Of a stretch of 64,000 nucleotides of DNA, positions 56,026-64,000 are shown piece by piece; positions within the stretch are counted from its first letter, which is position 1; each line of letters starts with the position of its first letter. The stretch comes from Rubellicoccus peritrichatus (GTDB lineage Bacteria > Verrucomicrobiota > Verrucomicrobiia > Opitutales > Cerasicoccaceae): positions 4,273,001 through 4,337,000 of the forward strand of contig NZ_CP136920.1 of assembly GCF_033100135.1 (NCBI RefSeq). Direction: 5' to 3'. The translations under genes and the position numbers were made by a program. Under the pieces are notes generated by a model. It worked only from the letters and a program-made list of their open reading frames with translations. It did not search any database and had not been told where the DNA came from.

Positions 56026-56634
56026 ATGAAAATTAAAATTTTTACAGCTATAGCTGTGTTAACGCTGACCCTAAACACTGGCTTTGGTGCAATACAAATA
56101 GGTAGCTTAACGACAGACAATACTGGAGCTGGAACGTTAACTATAGATACTGAGATCGTTCTTATTAATTTAAATATAGCGCCAGTGCCCACAAATTCTG
56201 CTGGTTTCATTGCAATCACAGCCGGATTTACCGGGGACTCAAGTGGTGGATCATTTGGACAAACAGGCCCAGCACTAACTTTTGCAGGTGGTATTAGCGG
56301 CAGCAAACCTTACACTAGATCCTTTATTGGCGCTTCATTAGGAGATATAACGACAGATATGGTTGTCATTAATTTTGCAGGCGGCAGCATACCTTCTCTG
56401 AATCTTGCCGACAGCGCGAGGCTTTTGGTAGGAGATTACAGCGTGCAATATTTCGAAACCAGTGGCCAAAATCTTAATCTGATTCTAACTCCCGAGAACA
56501 TTCTTTACACAGATCCAGGCGGCACAGCTTATGATGTGTTGGCTGTTGTCGTGCCTGAGCCAAGTATTTATGCAGGCATATTGGGAGCTTCAGCATTGGC
56601 ATTTATAGCCATCAAACGCAGACTAAAAGTCTAA
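56026..56634 (+). CDS. PEP-CTERM sorted exported protein (short)
   Basis: From ATG 56026 the 202-residue product has a signal peptide (MKIKIFTAIAVLTLTLNTGFGA), a Gly/Thr/Ser-rich beta-type passenger of about 150 residues, and the sorting tail VVPEPSIYAGILGASALAF followed by IAIKRRLKV. An upstream in-frame ATG at 55996 would add ten non-hydrophobic residues. The passenger matches no family I recognise. It would be processed by an exosortase encoded elsewhere. Confidence 0.88.
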   Translation: MKIKIFTAIAVLTLTLNTGFGAIQIGSLTTDNTGAGTLTIDTEIVLINLNIAPVPTNSAGFIAITAGFTGDSSGGSFGQTGPALTFAGGISGSKPYTRSFIGASLGDITTDMVVINFAGGSIPSLNLADSARLLVGDYSVQYFETSGQNLNLILTPENILYTDPGGTAYDVLAVVVPEPSIYAGILGASALAFIAIKRRLKV

Positions 56635-56681
56635 ACACCTGCTAGCACACAGAGTTAAAAAGCAATTTTTATAATGAAAAC

Positions 56682-56716
56682 AAAACCCCGAGATAATACC
56701 TCGGGGTTTTATTTTT
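56682..56716. terminator. Bidirectional Rho-independent terminator
   Basis: AAAACCCCGAG-ATAATAC-CTCGGGGTTTT has an 11-bp perfect stem with A-run and T-run on opposite sides, so it can end both the PEP-CTERM transcript (plus) and the short 6-phosphogluconate dehydrogenase transcript (minus). Confidence 0.95.
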
Positions 56717-56749
56717 GCATAAGGAAAGAAATTGAAAATTAAGAATATC

Positions 56750-57760
56750 CTAATCCTGTTTCTCCAAGTGACCACCAAACTGGAAACGCATAGCTGAGCA
56801 AACCTTGTCAGCGAAAGCATGATCCTTGCGTGATCGAAAGCGCTCATAGAGGGCACTAGTCAAAACCGGAGCAGGGACCGCTTCTTCAATGGCTGCCTCG
56901 ATAGTCCAACGCCCCTCTCCTGAATCAGACACCCTTCCGGAAAATTTATCCAAGTCGGGATCACCAACGAAAGAGGTTGCAGTAAGATCAAGCAACCACG
57001 AGGCAATCACTGACCCTCGACGCCAGACTTCAGATACCTCTCCAAGGTCTAGATCATAGTCATGGTCACCATGTAATGATGGTGCTGTTTCTGCATCAAT
57101 ATCCTTAGCCGCCGTGTCACAATTAGCGTTCTTCAATATGTCGAGTCCCTCTGCATATGCAGCCATAATGCCATACTCAATGCCATTATGAACCATCTTG
57201 ACAAAGTGACCAGCTCCAGCAGGCCCACAATGTAAATAGCCATTTTGAGCAGTACCAACACCATCAGGGCGACCTGGAGTTTTTTCAATATTCCCCTCGC
57301 CTGGGGCTATCGTAGCGAAAATAGGATCAAGATGTTGAACCGGTTTCTTTTCTCCGCCAATCATTAAACAGTAACCTCGTTCCAACCCCCAGACGCCACC
57401 TGAAGTCCCACAATCGATGTAATGTATGCCCTTAGGTTTAAGCTCTCCGGCGCGACGGCGGTCATCACGAAAATATGAGTTCCCACCATCGATAATAATG
57501 TCATCTTCCTCCATCAAATCAGCAAGCTGAGAAACGACTTTGTCTGTAATTGCTGCAGGAATCATAACCCAGGCAGCCTTTGGCTTCTCAAGTTTACTGA
57601 CGAAATCCTCAAGTGAGGTCGACCCAATCGCACCGTCTTTCACAAGTTCAGCGACGGTTTCAGGATTGGTATCGTAGACAACACATGTGTGCCCGTTATT
57701 CATGAGACGGCGTACAATATTAGCACCCATTCGGCCGAGGCCTACCATTCCAAGTTGCAT
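56750..57760 (-). CDS. 6-phosphogluconate dehydrogenase, short form (GndA/YqeC-like, probable NAD-type)
   Basis: The 336-residue protein starts [19 protein letters not shown] and has [11 protein letters not shown] after beta-2, where Asp in place of the NADP-binding Arg points to NAD+ use. It shares [27 protein letters not shown] and [18 protein letters not shown] with the long form but lacks its C-terminal domain, as in the short NAD-dependent enzymes. It would oxidise 6-phosphogluconate to ribulose 5-phosphate with a different cofactor from the neighbour at 54143. Confidence 0.92.
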   Translation of the reverse strand: MQLGMVGLGRMGANIVRRLMNNGHTCVVYDTNPETVAELVKDGAIGSTSLEDFVSKLEKPKAAWVMIPAAITDKVVSQLADLMEEDDIIIDGGNSYFRDDRRRAGELKPKGIHYIDCGTSGGVWGLERGYCLMIGGEKKPVQHLDPIFATIAPGEGNIEKTPGRPDGVGTAQNGYLHCGPAGAGHFVKMVHNGIEYGIMAAYAEGLDILKNANCDTAAKDIDAETAPSLHGDHDYDLDLGEVSEVWRRGSVIASWLLDLTATSFVGDPDLDKFSGRVSDSGEGRWTIEAAIEEAVPAPVLTSALYERFRSRKDHAFADKVCSAMRFQFGGHLEKQD

Positions 57761-58030
57761 AGTGATTCCCTAGTTTTAGGTTAGTGATTAAGTCGAAGTA
57801 GTAACTTCATAGTTTGCACCTTAAATTACCACTGCCAAACCTTTTATTGGTCACAACTCGATTGCCATAAAATCTATAGCCATTTTCCATTATTTTTCAC
57901 ATCTTCGAGCAAATGTCTGAATAATCCAGCATACCCTTGAAAACCGCCATCGACCTTGTCCCTTTGTGCATTATTAATGAGTTGTTAATTCTGCACATGT
58001 TAAATATGGAAGATGCTTAACGTACAGTGT
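57761..58030. promoter_or_regulatory. Divergent spacer before the two-component genes
   Basis: A 270-bp spacer between the short 6-phosphogluconate dehydrogenase and the OmpR-type regulator. It is AT-rich with no ORF or repeat that I can support; TTAATGAGTTGTTAATTC near 57970 is a possible direct-repeat regulator site. Confidence 0.25.
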
Positions 58031-58687
58031 ATGAAAATATTGGTAGTTGAAGACGATTCTGATGTCCGTAATAGTCTCAGGCAAACGCTGGAAGATGAGA
58101 ATTTCGTAGTCGATACCGTCGACAATGGTGCAGAAGGGCTCTACCGCGCATCCGAGTGGCAATATGATGTCATACTGCTTGATGTCATGCTGCCAGAGCT
58201 TGACGGGTGGCATATCTTAAATAAATTACGCGATCAGAAAATCCAGACTCCGGTCCTCATGCTGACTGCTTTGGATGACCTCGATGATCGAGTGCGAGGC
58301 CTAACCACTGGAGCCGATGATTACATGGTTAAACCATATCATGAACGTGAGCTTCTCGCCCGCATTCAAGCCCTACATCGCAGATCTCTCGGTCTAACCC
58401 AAAATGTAATCAAAATCGGCCGTGTGGAAATCAATACCGCGCAGCGCACGGTTAAACTAAACGGTGAGCTGATCAGCTTGACTGCATATCGATATCGGAT
58501 CCTTGAATATCTCGCAACACGTAGAGGTGAAGTTATCTCTCAAAGTGAATTAGCCGAAGCCATTGTGGGTGAGGATGAAACCGCGCTATCCAATGTCATC
58601 GATGTGCAAATCCACCATATCCGCAGGCAACTAGGCAAAGACTTCGTTAGAAATCGCCGTGGCCTAGGATATGTAATCCCGGATTAG
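58031..58687 (+). CDS. OmpR/PhoB-family response regulator
   Basis: From ATG 58031 (MKILVVEDDSDVRNSL) the 218-residue protein has a receiver with phospho-acceptor Asp in VILLDVMLPELDGW, conserved Thr in VLMLTALDD and Lys in YMVKPYHERELLARI, then a winged-helix DNA-binding domain (LTAYRYRILEYLATRRGEVISQ in two parts, DVQIHHIRRQLG, RRGLGYVI). The frame is open six codons upstream. It precedes its cognate histidine kinase by 26 bp. The signal and targets are unknown. Confidence 0.95.
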   Translation: MKILVVEDDSDVRNSLRQTLEDENFVVDTVDNGAEGLYRASEWQYDVILLDVMLPELDGWHILNKLRDQKIQTPVLMLTALDDLDDRVRGLTTGADDYMVKPYHERELLARIQALHRRSLGLTQNVIKIGRVEINTAQRTVKLNGELISLTAYRYRILEYLATRRGEVISQSELAEAIVGEDETALSNVIDVQIHHIRRQLGKDFVRNRRGLGYVIPD

Positions 58688-58713
58688 TACACCTGCCATA
58701 CTCTCGAATAACG

Positions 58714-60282
58714 ATGCCGCTTTCACTGAAATGGAAAATACAACTCTGGTATTCCATAATTCTTGGAGTGGTTTTGTTCGTTTTAGGAGTTGGCTTTTAT
58801 TTCTACGAAAAGTCCCAACGCCTTGCAGTAATCGATCAACAACTGGATCAGAAGATACATCCATTAATCGGACCATTCACACATTTTGAAAGGACTCAAA
58901 AGCCCGGCTTGAACGCAAGCCCAGAGAGACAGCAGGCACCCAGAAATGCAAATCCTACAACAACAATAGTAAGGGAGTTCAAAACACTACCGGAACCTCA
59001 GCAAGAGTGGCCCGAAGGTTGGCGCAAACGGATATCGACGCGACAATTACACCCATCCGGTTCTACATGGCCGGGCCCGCTCAATAAACTCGCCCGCCCG
59101 CATATCATCTTCGAAGAGTTCTGGGTGCCGAAAGGTTTCTATGCAGGAGCAGAGCTCAAAAGTGATCCGAACAAACAATATACCTCTTCGAATTTCCCCG
59201 ACATCGAATTACCCTCCGAGTTGACCGACGGTTTCTTTGACCGTTTCCGCGATAGCCAATTCCGCGAGATTTATCACGAAACCGAGACCTTTCGTGTCCT
59301 GATCGGGTTGGATTTAACGAACTACTACGCTGGACTCACACTACTCAAGCTTCAACTTACGGCAGCCTTATCCGGAATCTTTATACTCGGCCTTTCAGTA
59401 GGCTACTTCCTTGTTACCCGCTCGATTAAACCCTTAATCCGAATCGAAGAGGCATCGGAGAAAATTGCTCAGGGCCAACTTTCCGCACGCATCCCTGAAG
59501 GAAGCCGATCAGATGCGAACGAGTTAACGAAATTGGCGACGCATCTAAACCGCACTTTCACAAAGATGGAATCGCTCTTTCATCGACAGATTCGGTTTAC
59601 CGCCGATGCTTCCCACGAGCTGCGCACCCCGCTTACGACTCTGATCGCACAAATAGAATACGGCCTCAAGCAACCTCAAATAGCGAAAGAATACGCACAT
59701 GTGCTCTCTATCTGCGGACGATCTGCTTACCGCATAGAGAAAATCACCGAGCAACTAATCGAACTATCTCGCTATGATTCAGGACGGGTCGAAATGGAAT
59801 TCGAGGAAATTGCTCTGGACAGCCTACTCATTTCACTGTCTGAAGAACTCACCCCTTTCGTTAAAGATCAAGGCTGTCACCTGGTAACCGACTTTCAAGC
59901 CGGTCCTGTAGTCTGCGATCCCTTTCGCCTCGAACAAGTGATCACAAACCTCGTCAATAATGCCATTCAGCATAATAAAGAACCCATTACGATAACGATT
60001 CATTCCAAGATTATGGCTGAGGCATTTTCTATTTCTGTGATCGACGATGGAAAAGGAATCCAACCTGGAAATCTCGATAAACTCTTCGACCGTTTCTTTC
60101 AGGAAAACGCCTCAAGAGCAAACGACGAGAAACGACACAATTTTGGCCTGGGCTTAGCCATCTCACAGGCCATCGTGGAAGCTCACGACGGAACAATTCG
60201 GGTAAGCAGCAAGCCTGCCGAAAGCACTGTATTCGAAATATGGATACCACACCGATCCAGCGCTGAAACAGATAAATATTGA
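58714..60282 (+). CDS. Two-component sensor histidine kinase
   Basis: The 522-residue kinase has a first transmembrane helix (SIILGVVLFVLGVGFYFYE), a periplasmic sensor region of about 175 residues, a second helix (LQLTAALSGIFILGLSVGYF), a HAMP domain, HisKA with H-box DASHELRTPLTTL, and a HATPase domain (NLVNNAIQHN, DDGKGIQ, NFGLGLAISQAI). The periplasmic domain is not recognised. It would phosphorylate the regulator encoded immediately upstream. Confidence 0.95.
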   Translation: MPLSLKWKIQLWYSIILGVVLFVLGVGFYFYEKSQRLAVIDQQLDQKIHPLIGPFTHFERTQKPGLNASPERQQAPRNANPTTTIVREFKTLPEPQQEWPEGWRKRISTRQLHPSGSTWPGPLNKLARPHIIFEEFWVPKGFYAGAELKSDPNKQYTSSNFPDIELPSELTDGFFDRFRDSQFREIYHETETFRVLIGLDLTNYYAGLTLLKLQLTAALSGIFILGLSVGYFLVTRSIKPLIRIEEASEKIAQGQLSARIPEGSRSDANELTKLATHLNRTFTKMESLFHRQIRFTADASHELRTPLTTLIAQIEYGLKQPQIAKEYAHVLSICGRSAYRIEKITEQLIELSRYDSGRVEMEFEEIALDSLLISLSEELTPFVKDQGCHLVTDFQAGPVVCDPFRLEQVITNLVNNAIQHNKEPITITIHSKIMAEAFSISVIDDGKGIQPGNLDKLFDRFFQENASRANDEKRHNFGLGLAISQAIVEAHDGTIRVSSKPAESTVFEIWIPHRSSAETDKY

Positions 60283-60479
60283 CCACCAAACGCACAGAGT
60301 GCGCTAAAACATAATGGAGAAAATTATTAAATTCTGTTTCCTGAGCGAACACTTCGGTTTGAAAAATGTGAATAAGGAAAAACCCAGGGATCCTCCTGTC
60401 ACTAATCCTGTATTTCTTCGCTTCATTAATCTCTCGTTAATTCTTACCTAACTACAATTCGCACCAGTTTACACTCTAA

Positions 60480-61070
60480 ATACGAGAAAGCGAACTGATA
60501 CGACGAATTAACACACTCACATATATCACCCTTGGCTCACTAACCTTAGGTCTCAGCCTCTCCCCTGCTTCATCACTCAAGCTGGTGGGGATGCCTTTGA
60601 ATTGGATGAAGAATTCACGGTTTCTTTCACCACGAACAGTAATATAGGCGCACCGAACGATGCGAACACCAACAGGTAACGAAGTCTTCTCAGGCTTGGA
60701 ATCAGAAGACGGCAACTTCCTATATTCCTGGGCAGCCACCGATTCCATAACAACGAGCCTAGGACTTTTTCGTGGCGGCGAGGAAATCTACGTTATCAAT
60801 ATTGGCTCAAGCACAGATTCAATTCATGCTAACTATTTAGGCAACATTTCCGTCCGTCCCGAAAACACCTTTTATAATGGGACTTACGATTTGAGCCCAA
60901 GTGGTTTCTCGGACATATTTACGGAGGATTTTAGCATTTCGTATACAGTGAATTTTACCAGCTTGACGATCACTGGAGGCATCATTCCCGAACCGCAGAC
61001 CTACGGTTTAATAATAGGGATCACCGCAATCGCATCAGTTGCTTACCGGCAACGCAAAATCAAGTCATAG
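60480..61070 (+). pseudogene. Decayed PEP-CTERM protein gene (start lost, two compensating frameshifts)
   Basis: Frame a (from 60480) encodes a signal-peptide-like stretch LIRRINTLTYITLGSLTLG then LSLSPASS without any ATG/GTG/TTG start (CTG at 60495 is where ATG would be expected). Near 60578 the likely coding frame shifts: the next segment reads AGGDAFELDEEFTVSFTTN, then GAPNDANTNR and a stop. It then returns to the first frame, continuing GNEVFSGLESEDGNFLYSW and ending with the exosortase tail IIPEPQTYGLIIGITAIAS, then VAYRQRKIKS. Taken together this is one PEP-CTERM gene with a lost start and two indels. The 411-bp frame at 60660 is only its 3' part. Confidence 0.65.
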
Positions 61071-61166
61071 AGCCTAGATTTAGACCTGTTAATCATTCCT
61101 GATGTAACGAGTTACCTCGCTCAGCTCACTTCAACGATTCTTGCAGCTTCCAACGCACTGACAAAC

Positions 61167-62129
61167 TCACACGCACTTTTCTCCGAGCTCATAAATTTCT
61201 TTTGATGAGCCAATGATAAGTGGGTCGATATCCCTCAAGTGCTTCTCAATTTTGCCATCATAGGGAATACTCCGAAGCAGAAACTTAATTGTGTTGAGGC
61301 GGGCTCGCTTCTTACAGTCCGAACGAATAATCGTCCAGGGCGCGTCTGCGGTGTCCGTGTAGAAAAGCATCGCGTCTCTCGCCTCCGTGTATGCATCCCA
61401 ACGTCCGAGTGACTCGACATCCATGGGGCTCAGTTTCCATTGCTTTAGAGGATCTTGGGCGCGAGCGATAAAACGCCTTAACTGCTCAGCGCGGCTTACG
61501 GAAAACCAGAACTTGAAAAGCCTGATACCACTGCGAACCAGCATGCGTTCGAACTCGGGAGCTTGCCGCATGAATTCCAAGTATTCTTTGGGATTGCAGA
61601 AGCCCATGACGTGCTCAACACCAGCGCGGTTATACCAGGATCGATCAAAGAAAACGATTTCTCCCTTCGTTGGCATATGCTCAACGTAACGCTGAAAGTA
61701 CCATTGCCCCGATTCGGTTTCCGAAGGTTTAGCCAAGGCAGTCACCCGAGCTCCCCGTGGATTGAGGTGTTCTGTAAAGCGCTTGATTGTGCCTCCCTTA
61801 CCGGCCGCATCCCTTCCTTCGAAAATCGCAACGATGCGTTCGCCGGTTTTATTGGCCCAGGCCTGCATCTTAACCAGTTCGATATGGAGCAGTTTTATTT
61901 CCTCGTCGTAAAGCGAGCCCTTCATCATTCGCTCATACGGATAATTTGAACTGATGATCTGTTTTTTATCAGTCGCCTTATTGACCCGTTCGGCCAGCTC
62001 AGAAGGTATGGTGGCCTTTATCTGTTTCTCGATGGCTGCTGCCAGAGGAAAAGGCGTGTTTGCCGCAGCTTTATTCGATTTGGATGTCGAACTGTTTTTA
62101 TCCCGAACTTGAGCATGCTTCCTTTTCAT
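61167..62129 (-). CDS. ppk2: Polyphosphate kinase 2 (PPK2)
   Basis: The 320-residue protein has Walker A FEGRDAAGKGGTIKRF, the lid segment TALAKPSETESGQWYFQRY, Walker B VFFDRSWYNRAGVEHVMGF, and the C-terminal RWDAYTEARDAML region of PPK2-type kinases. It uses polyphosphate to phosphorylate nucleotides (GDP/ADP or NMP) or the reverse. A basic, low-complexity N-terminal extension (about 60 residues, Lys/Ser/Ala-rich) precedes the core. Cytoplasmic; no operon partner is evident. Confidence 0.94.
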   Translation of the reverse strand: MKRKHAQVRDKNSSTSKSNKAAANTPFPLAAAIEKQIKATIPSELAERVNKATDKKQIISSNYPYERMMKGSLYDEEIKLLHIELVKMQAWANKTGERIVAIFEGRDAAGKGGTIKRFTEHLNPRGARVTALAKPSETESGQWYFQRYVEHMPTKGEIVFFDRSWYNRAGVEHVMGFCNPKEYLEFMRQAPEFERMLVRSGIRLFKFWFSVSRAEQLRRFIARAQDPLKQWKLSPMDVESLGRWDAYTEARDAMLFYTDTADAPWTIIRSDCKKRARLNTIKFLLRSIPYDGKIEKHLRDIDPLIIGSSKEIYELGEKCV

Positions 62130-62258
62130 AACAGGATTTTAGTTCGGAATTTAAGAGCCACTCAATGTCGAAATTGAAACGCATTTAAGGCAAAAGAAGC
62201 ATAGTTTAATCTGTGCAGGAAATTCTGTCTAAAAAATAATGGCGCCATATAGGCAGCT

Positions 62259-63092
62259 CTAACTCTCTTTCCGGCTTTCCAGAACTTTTAGGCGTTCGAG
62301 GAAGTCCTTGGTGCTCCAGCGTGAACCGTCTTTGCGGTAAATGATTTTGCTGTTCTTATCGATAATGAGCGTGGCCATGGTGTGGTTCAAAGTATCGTCC
62401 TCCGGAATCACCAACACTCCAAGCTGCTTGATGATGTTCTTGATCGCAGTCGGGTCACCCGTCAGCAATGTGTAGTTGGCAAAATCGAGGCCACGCTGCT
62501 CACCATAAAGTCGCATCACACCGGGAGTATCGTACTCCGGATCAAAGGAAAAGGTAACCAGCTCGACATCCTTCAGGTCGCTTTCCTTAATCTCACGCTG
62601 TAGTCTTGACATACGTGCAATCGAAGCCGGACACATCGTGGCCACGGCACAGCGGGTAAAGATAAAGTTCATAACAAGGTTTTTGCCTTTCAAGCTATTG
62701 GCTGTCACAAGATCTCCGTCTTGGTTGTATAGGGCAAAATTGGGGATATTTTCGCCGACAGCACGGAAAGCCTTTCGCCCGCGAACCACCGTATCGCGAT
62801 GAAGCTGTTTGTTGATATCATTCGCCACCTGAACATCAACGGGATCATCAGGCCAGATAAAGTCCAAACGCTTTGAGTCTCCCTCCTCAACCAAATCACC
62901 TTTAATCTGTCTTCCAATATAGCCAATCTGTGCGTCGCCGAGGGAAACACTCACAACAGTGTCATCTTCCAGAGTCAGGGTGCGTGCGGTCGGATCAGCG
63001 CTTTTCACCGTCGTCACTATCTCCTTGGCCGAGAGAAATGGAATTCCAATGAAGAATAAGAGAGAAATGGATATACGTGTGTAGGTTTGCAT
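62259..63092 (-). CDS. SCO1/SenC-family copper chaperone with N-terminal extension
   Basis: The 277-residue protein has a signal peptide (ISISLLFFIGIPFLSAKE), an extra N-terminal beta region (about residues 25-105: TLTLEDDTVVSVSLGDAQ), then a thioredoxin-like SCO domain: IPNFALYNQDGDLV, FIFTRCAVATMCPASIARM and the copper-ligand His in DDTLNHTMATLIID. The Cys pair is C-x5-C rather than the classical C-x3-C. It probably delivers copper to cytochrome oxidase and is divergent from heme A synthase 51 bp away. Confidence 0.88.
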   Translation of the reverse strand: MQTYTRISISLLFFIGIPFLSAKEIVTTVKSADPTARTLTLEDDTVVSVSLGDAQIGYIGRQIKGDLVEEGDSKRLDFIWPDDPVDVQVANDINKQLHRDTVVRGRKAFRAVGENIPNFALYNQDGDLVTANSLKGKNLVMNFIFTRCAVATMCPASIARMSRLQREIKESDLKDVELVTFSFDPEYDTPGVMRLYGEQRGLDFANYTLLTGDPTAIKNIIKQLGVLVIPEDDTLNHTMATLIIDKNSKIIYRKDGSRWSTKDFLERLKVLESRKES

Positions 63093-63143
63093 TTTACTAA
63101 AAGCTTAATAAGGTCCCACAACTTTTAGGATTTTCAACATTAG

Positions 63144-64000
63144 ATGCGTATTCGCAATCGAACAACCAATTATAAACCACTTTTCTTCGCATTTTCCGTC
63201 TTTGCGATGCTATGGGTGACCCTGCTTTTGTATGCCGGGGCCTACACGACCAGTATCCAGGCCGGAATGGCTTTTCTTGACTGGCCATTGTCCAACTCAT
63301 CGGTCAATCCCGACGGCTGGCTGACCAATGAAGACATGCGGGCGGAGCACAGCCACCGGTTGCTTGGAGCAAAACTGGGCATGCTCGCGATTGCCATGGT
63401 CATCTGGACCCAGCTGCGGGAAGCACGCGTTGGCGTCAGACGGCTGGCCATCACCATACTGGTGGTCATTGTTCTCCAAGGCTTACTCGGCGGAATGAGA
63501 GTCTTATTTGACCAGCTGAATACAGGGTGGGACCACAATATCGTGGCGAGAACCTTTGCCGTGTTCCATGCCTGCGGAGCCCAAATTACTGTCTGCATGC
63601 TGGTTGCAATGGCTGCAATCAATTCGCGGGCCTGGATTGAACGCCAGGCAGGGCTCAAAGCGCCGGTTTCGCAGAACATCCGCCGCTGGGGTTATGCATC
63701 CGTTGCCGTGCTCTTTGTTCAGATCATCCTTGGTGCTGTCATGCGTCACTCGGGGGCTGGACTGGCGATACCAACCTTTCCACTCACTCCAGATGGCAGC
63801 ATTTTTCCAGCTTTCTGGAATTTCCCAATTACTATCAACTGGCTCCACCGCGCTGGAGCCGTCGCTGCGACTATTGTGCTGGTTATTTTCGTTGGAAAAA
63901 TCCTTGGTTCTTCGATCACCCGAAAACCACTGGGCTGGCTGGGCTGGACAGTCTGTGCATTGCTCGTAATCCAGATATTTCTGGGGGCTGCGACCATTTG
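63144..64000 (+). CDS. ctaA: Heme A synthase, COX15/CtaA family (C-terminus beyond window)
   Basis: The first 285 residues are present; the gene runs off the right edge. After a short basic N-terminus it has a first transmembrane helix and the loop AGAYTTSIQAGMAFLDWP, then the heme-ligand His in EHSHRLLG, QGLLGGMRV, a helix pair with AVFHACGAQITV, QIILGAVMRHSGAGLAIPTF, WLHRAGAVAA and QIFLGAATIW. The enzyme oxidises heme O to heme A for aa3-type oxidases. Divergence from the SCO gene supports a cytochrome oxidase assembly locus. Confidence 0.93.
   Translation, partial: MRIRNRTTNYKPLFFAFSVFAMLWVTLLLYAGAYTTSIQAGMAFLDWPLSNSSVNPDGWLTNEDMRAEHSHRLLGAKLGMLAIAMVIWTQLREARVGVRRLAITILVVIVLQGLLGGMRVLFDQLNTGWDHNIVARTFAVFHACGAQITVCMLVAMAAINSRAWIERQAGLKAPVSQNIRRWGYASVAVLFVQIILGAVMRHSGAGLAIPTFPLTPDGSIFPAFWNFPITINWLHRAGAVAATIVLVIFVGKILGSSITRKPLGWLGWTVCALLVIQIFLGAATI

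Noticed and set aside
63242-63997. Minus-strand frames opposite the heme A synthase gene
   Set aside because: They are shadows of a conserved membrane-protein gene with clear COX15/CtaA motifs on the plus strand.

Overview
The window reads as chromosomal DNA of a Gram-negative bacterium of the Verrucomicrobiota, most likely an Opitutia/Puniceicoccales-type marine or polysaccharide-degrading lineage. The reasons are several PEP-CTERM proteins, long secreted proteins of the verrucomicrobial type, an L-fucose oxidation operon beside a GH29 fucosidase and heparinase-like lyases, an OMPP1/FadL porin, an RND pump and a heptosyltransferase (LPS outer membrane). The phylum assignment is inference from gene content. 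A gene runs off each edge.

Left part (1-27.7 kb, accessory in character). Positions 1-12815 are one enormous minus-strand gene, cut by the left edge: a surface protein of at least 4,270 residues with a signal peptide, about 29 cadherin-like repeats, a beta-propeller, PKD-like and LamG domains. Next is a SIR2-domain gene of the kind used in anti-phage defence. It is broken by a -1 frameshift and its 3' end is fused to the antisense of a 48-codon remnant of a FAD/NAD(P) disulfide oxidoreductase. Then comes an alpha/beta hydrolase diverging from a TetR/NemR-like regulator, an RND efflux pair, a second paralogous TetR gene and a peroxiredoxin / AhpD-like / SDR operon. Three NemR-box-like 16-mers sit in front of these units. 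A two-gene cassette follows (small protein plus HExxH metallopeptidase, 4-bp overlap) whose 3' side faces tRNA-His. It is the best candidate here for an undescribed system.

Middle (27.8-45.3 kb). LexA, a FadL-type porin overlapping a hybrid histidine kinase, and a GT9 heptosyltransferase lie on the minus strand. A fucose-oriented catabolic region follows: two paralogous secreted heparinase-II/III-like proteins, a GH29 alpha-L-fucosidase without signal peptide, an AraC regulator, and a divergent operon (FucU-like mutarotase, amidohydrolase lactonase, plant-type L-galactose/L-fucose dehydrogenase, zinc alcohol dehydrogenase). Together they suggest cleavage of a fucose-containing glycan and non-phosphorylating L-fucose oxidation. 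No sulfatase, transporter or fuconate dehydratase is in the window.

Right part (45.3-64 kb, mostly housekeeping and regulatory). It holds two intact PEP-CTERM proteins and one decayed PEP-CTERM gene, an SGNH hydrolase, a CE7 acetyl esterase, an HtrA-like protease with two PDZ domains, a VOC protein, a nucleoside-phosphorylase-like protein, a histone-deacetylase-like protein, a stand-alone receiver, two different 6-phosphogluconate dehydrogenases (sequence suggests one NADP-type and one NAD-type), an OmpR-type two-component system, PPK2, and a divergent SCO / heme A synthase pair for cytochrome oxidase assembly (the latter cut by the right edge). I saw no CRISPR array, insertion sequence, rRNA or phage structural gene.
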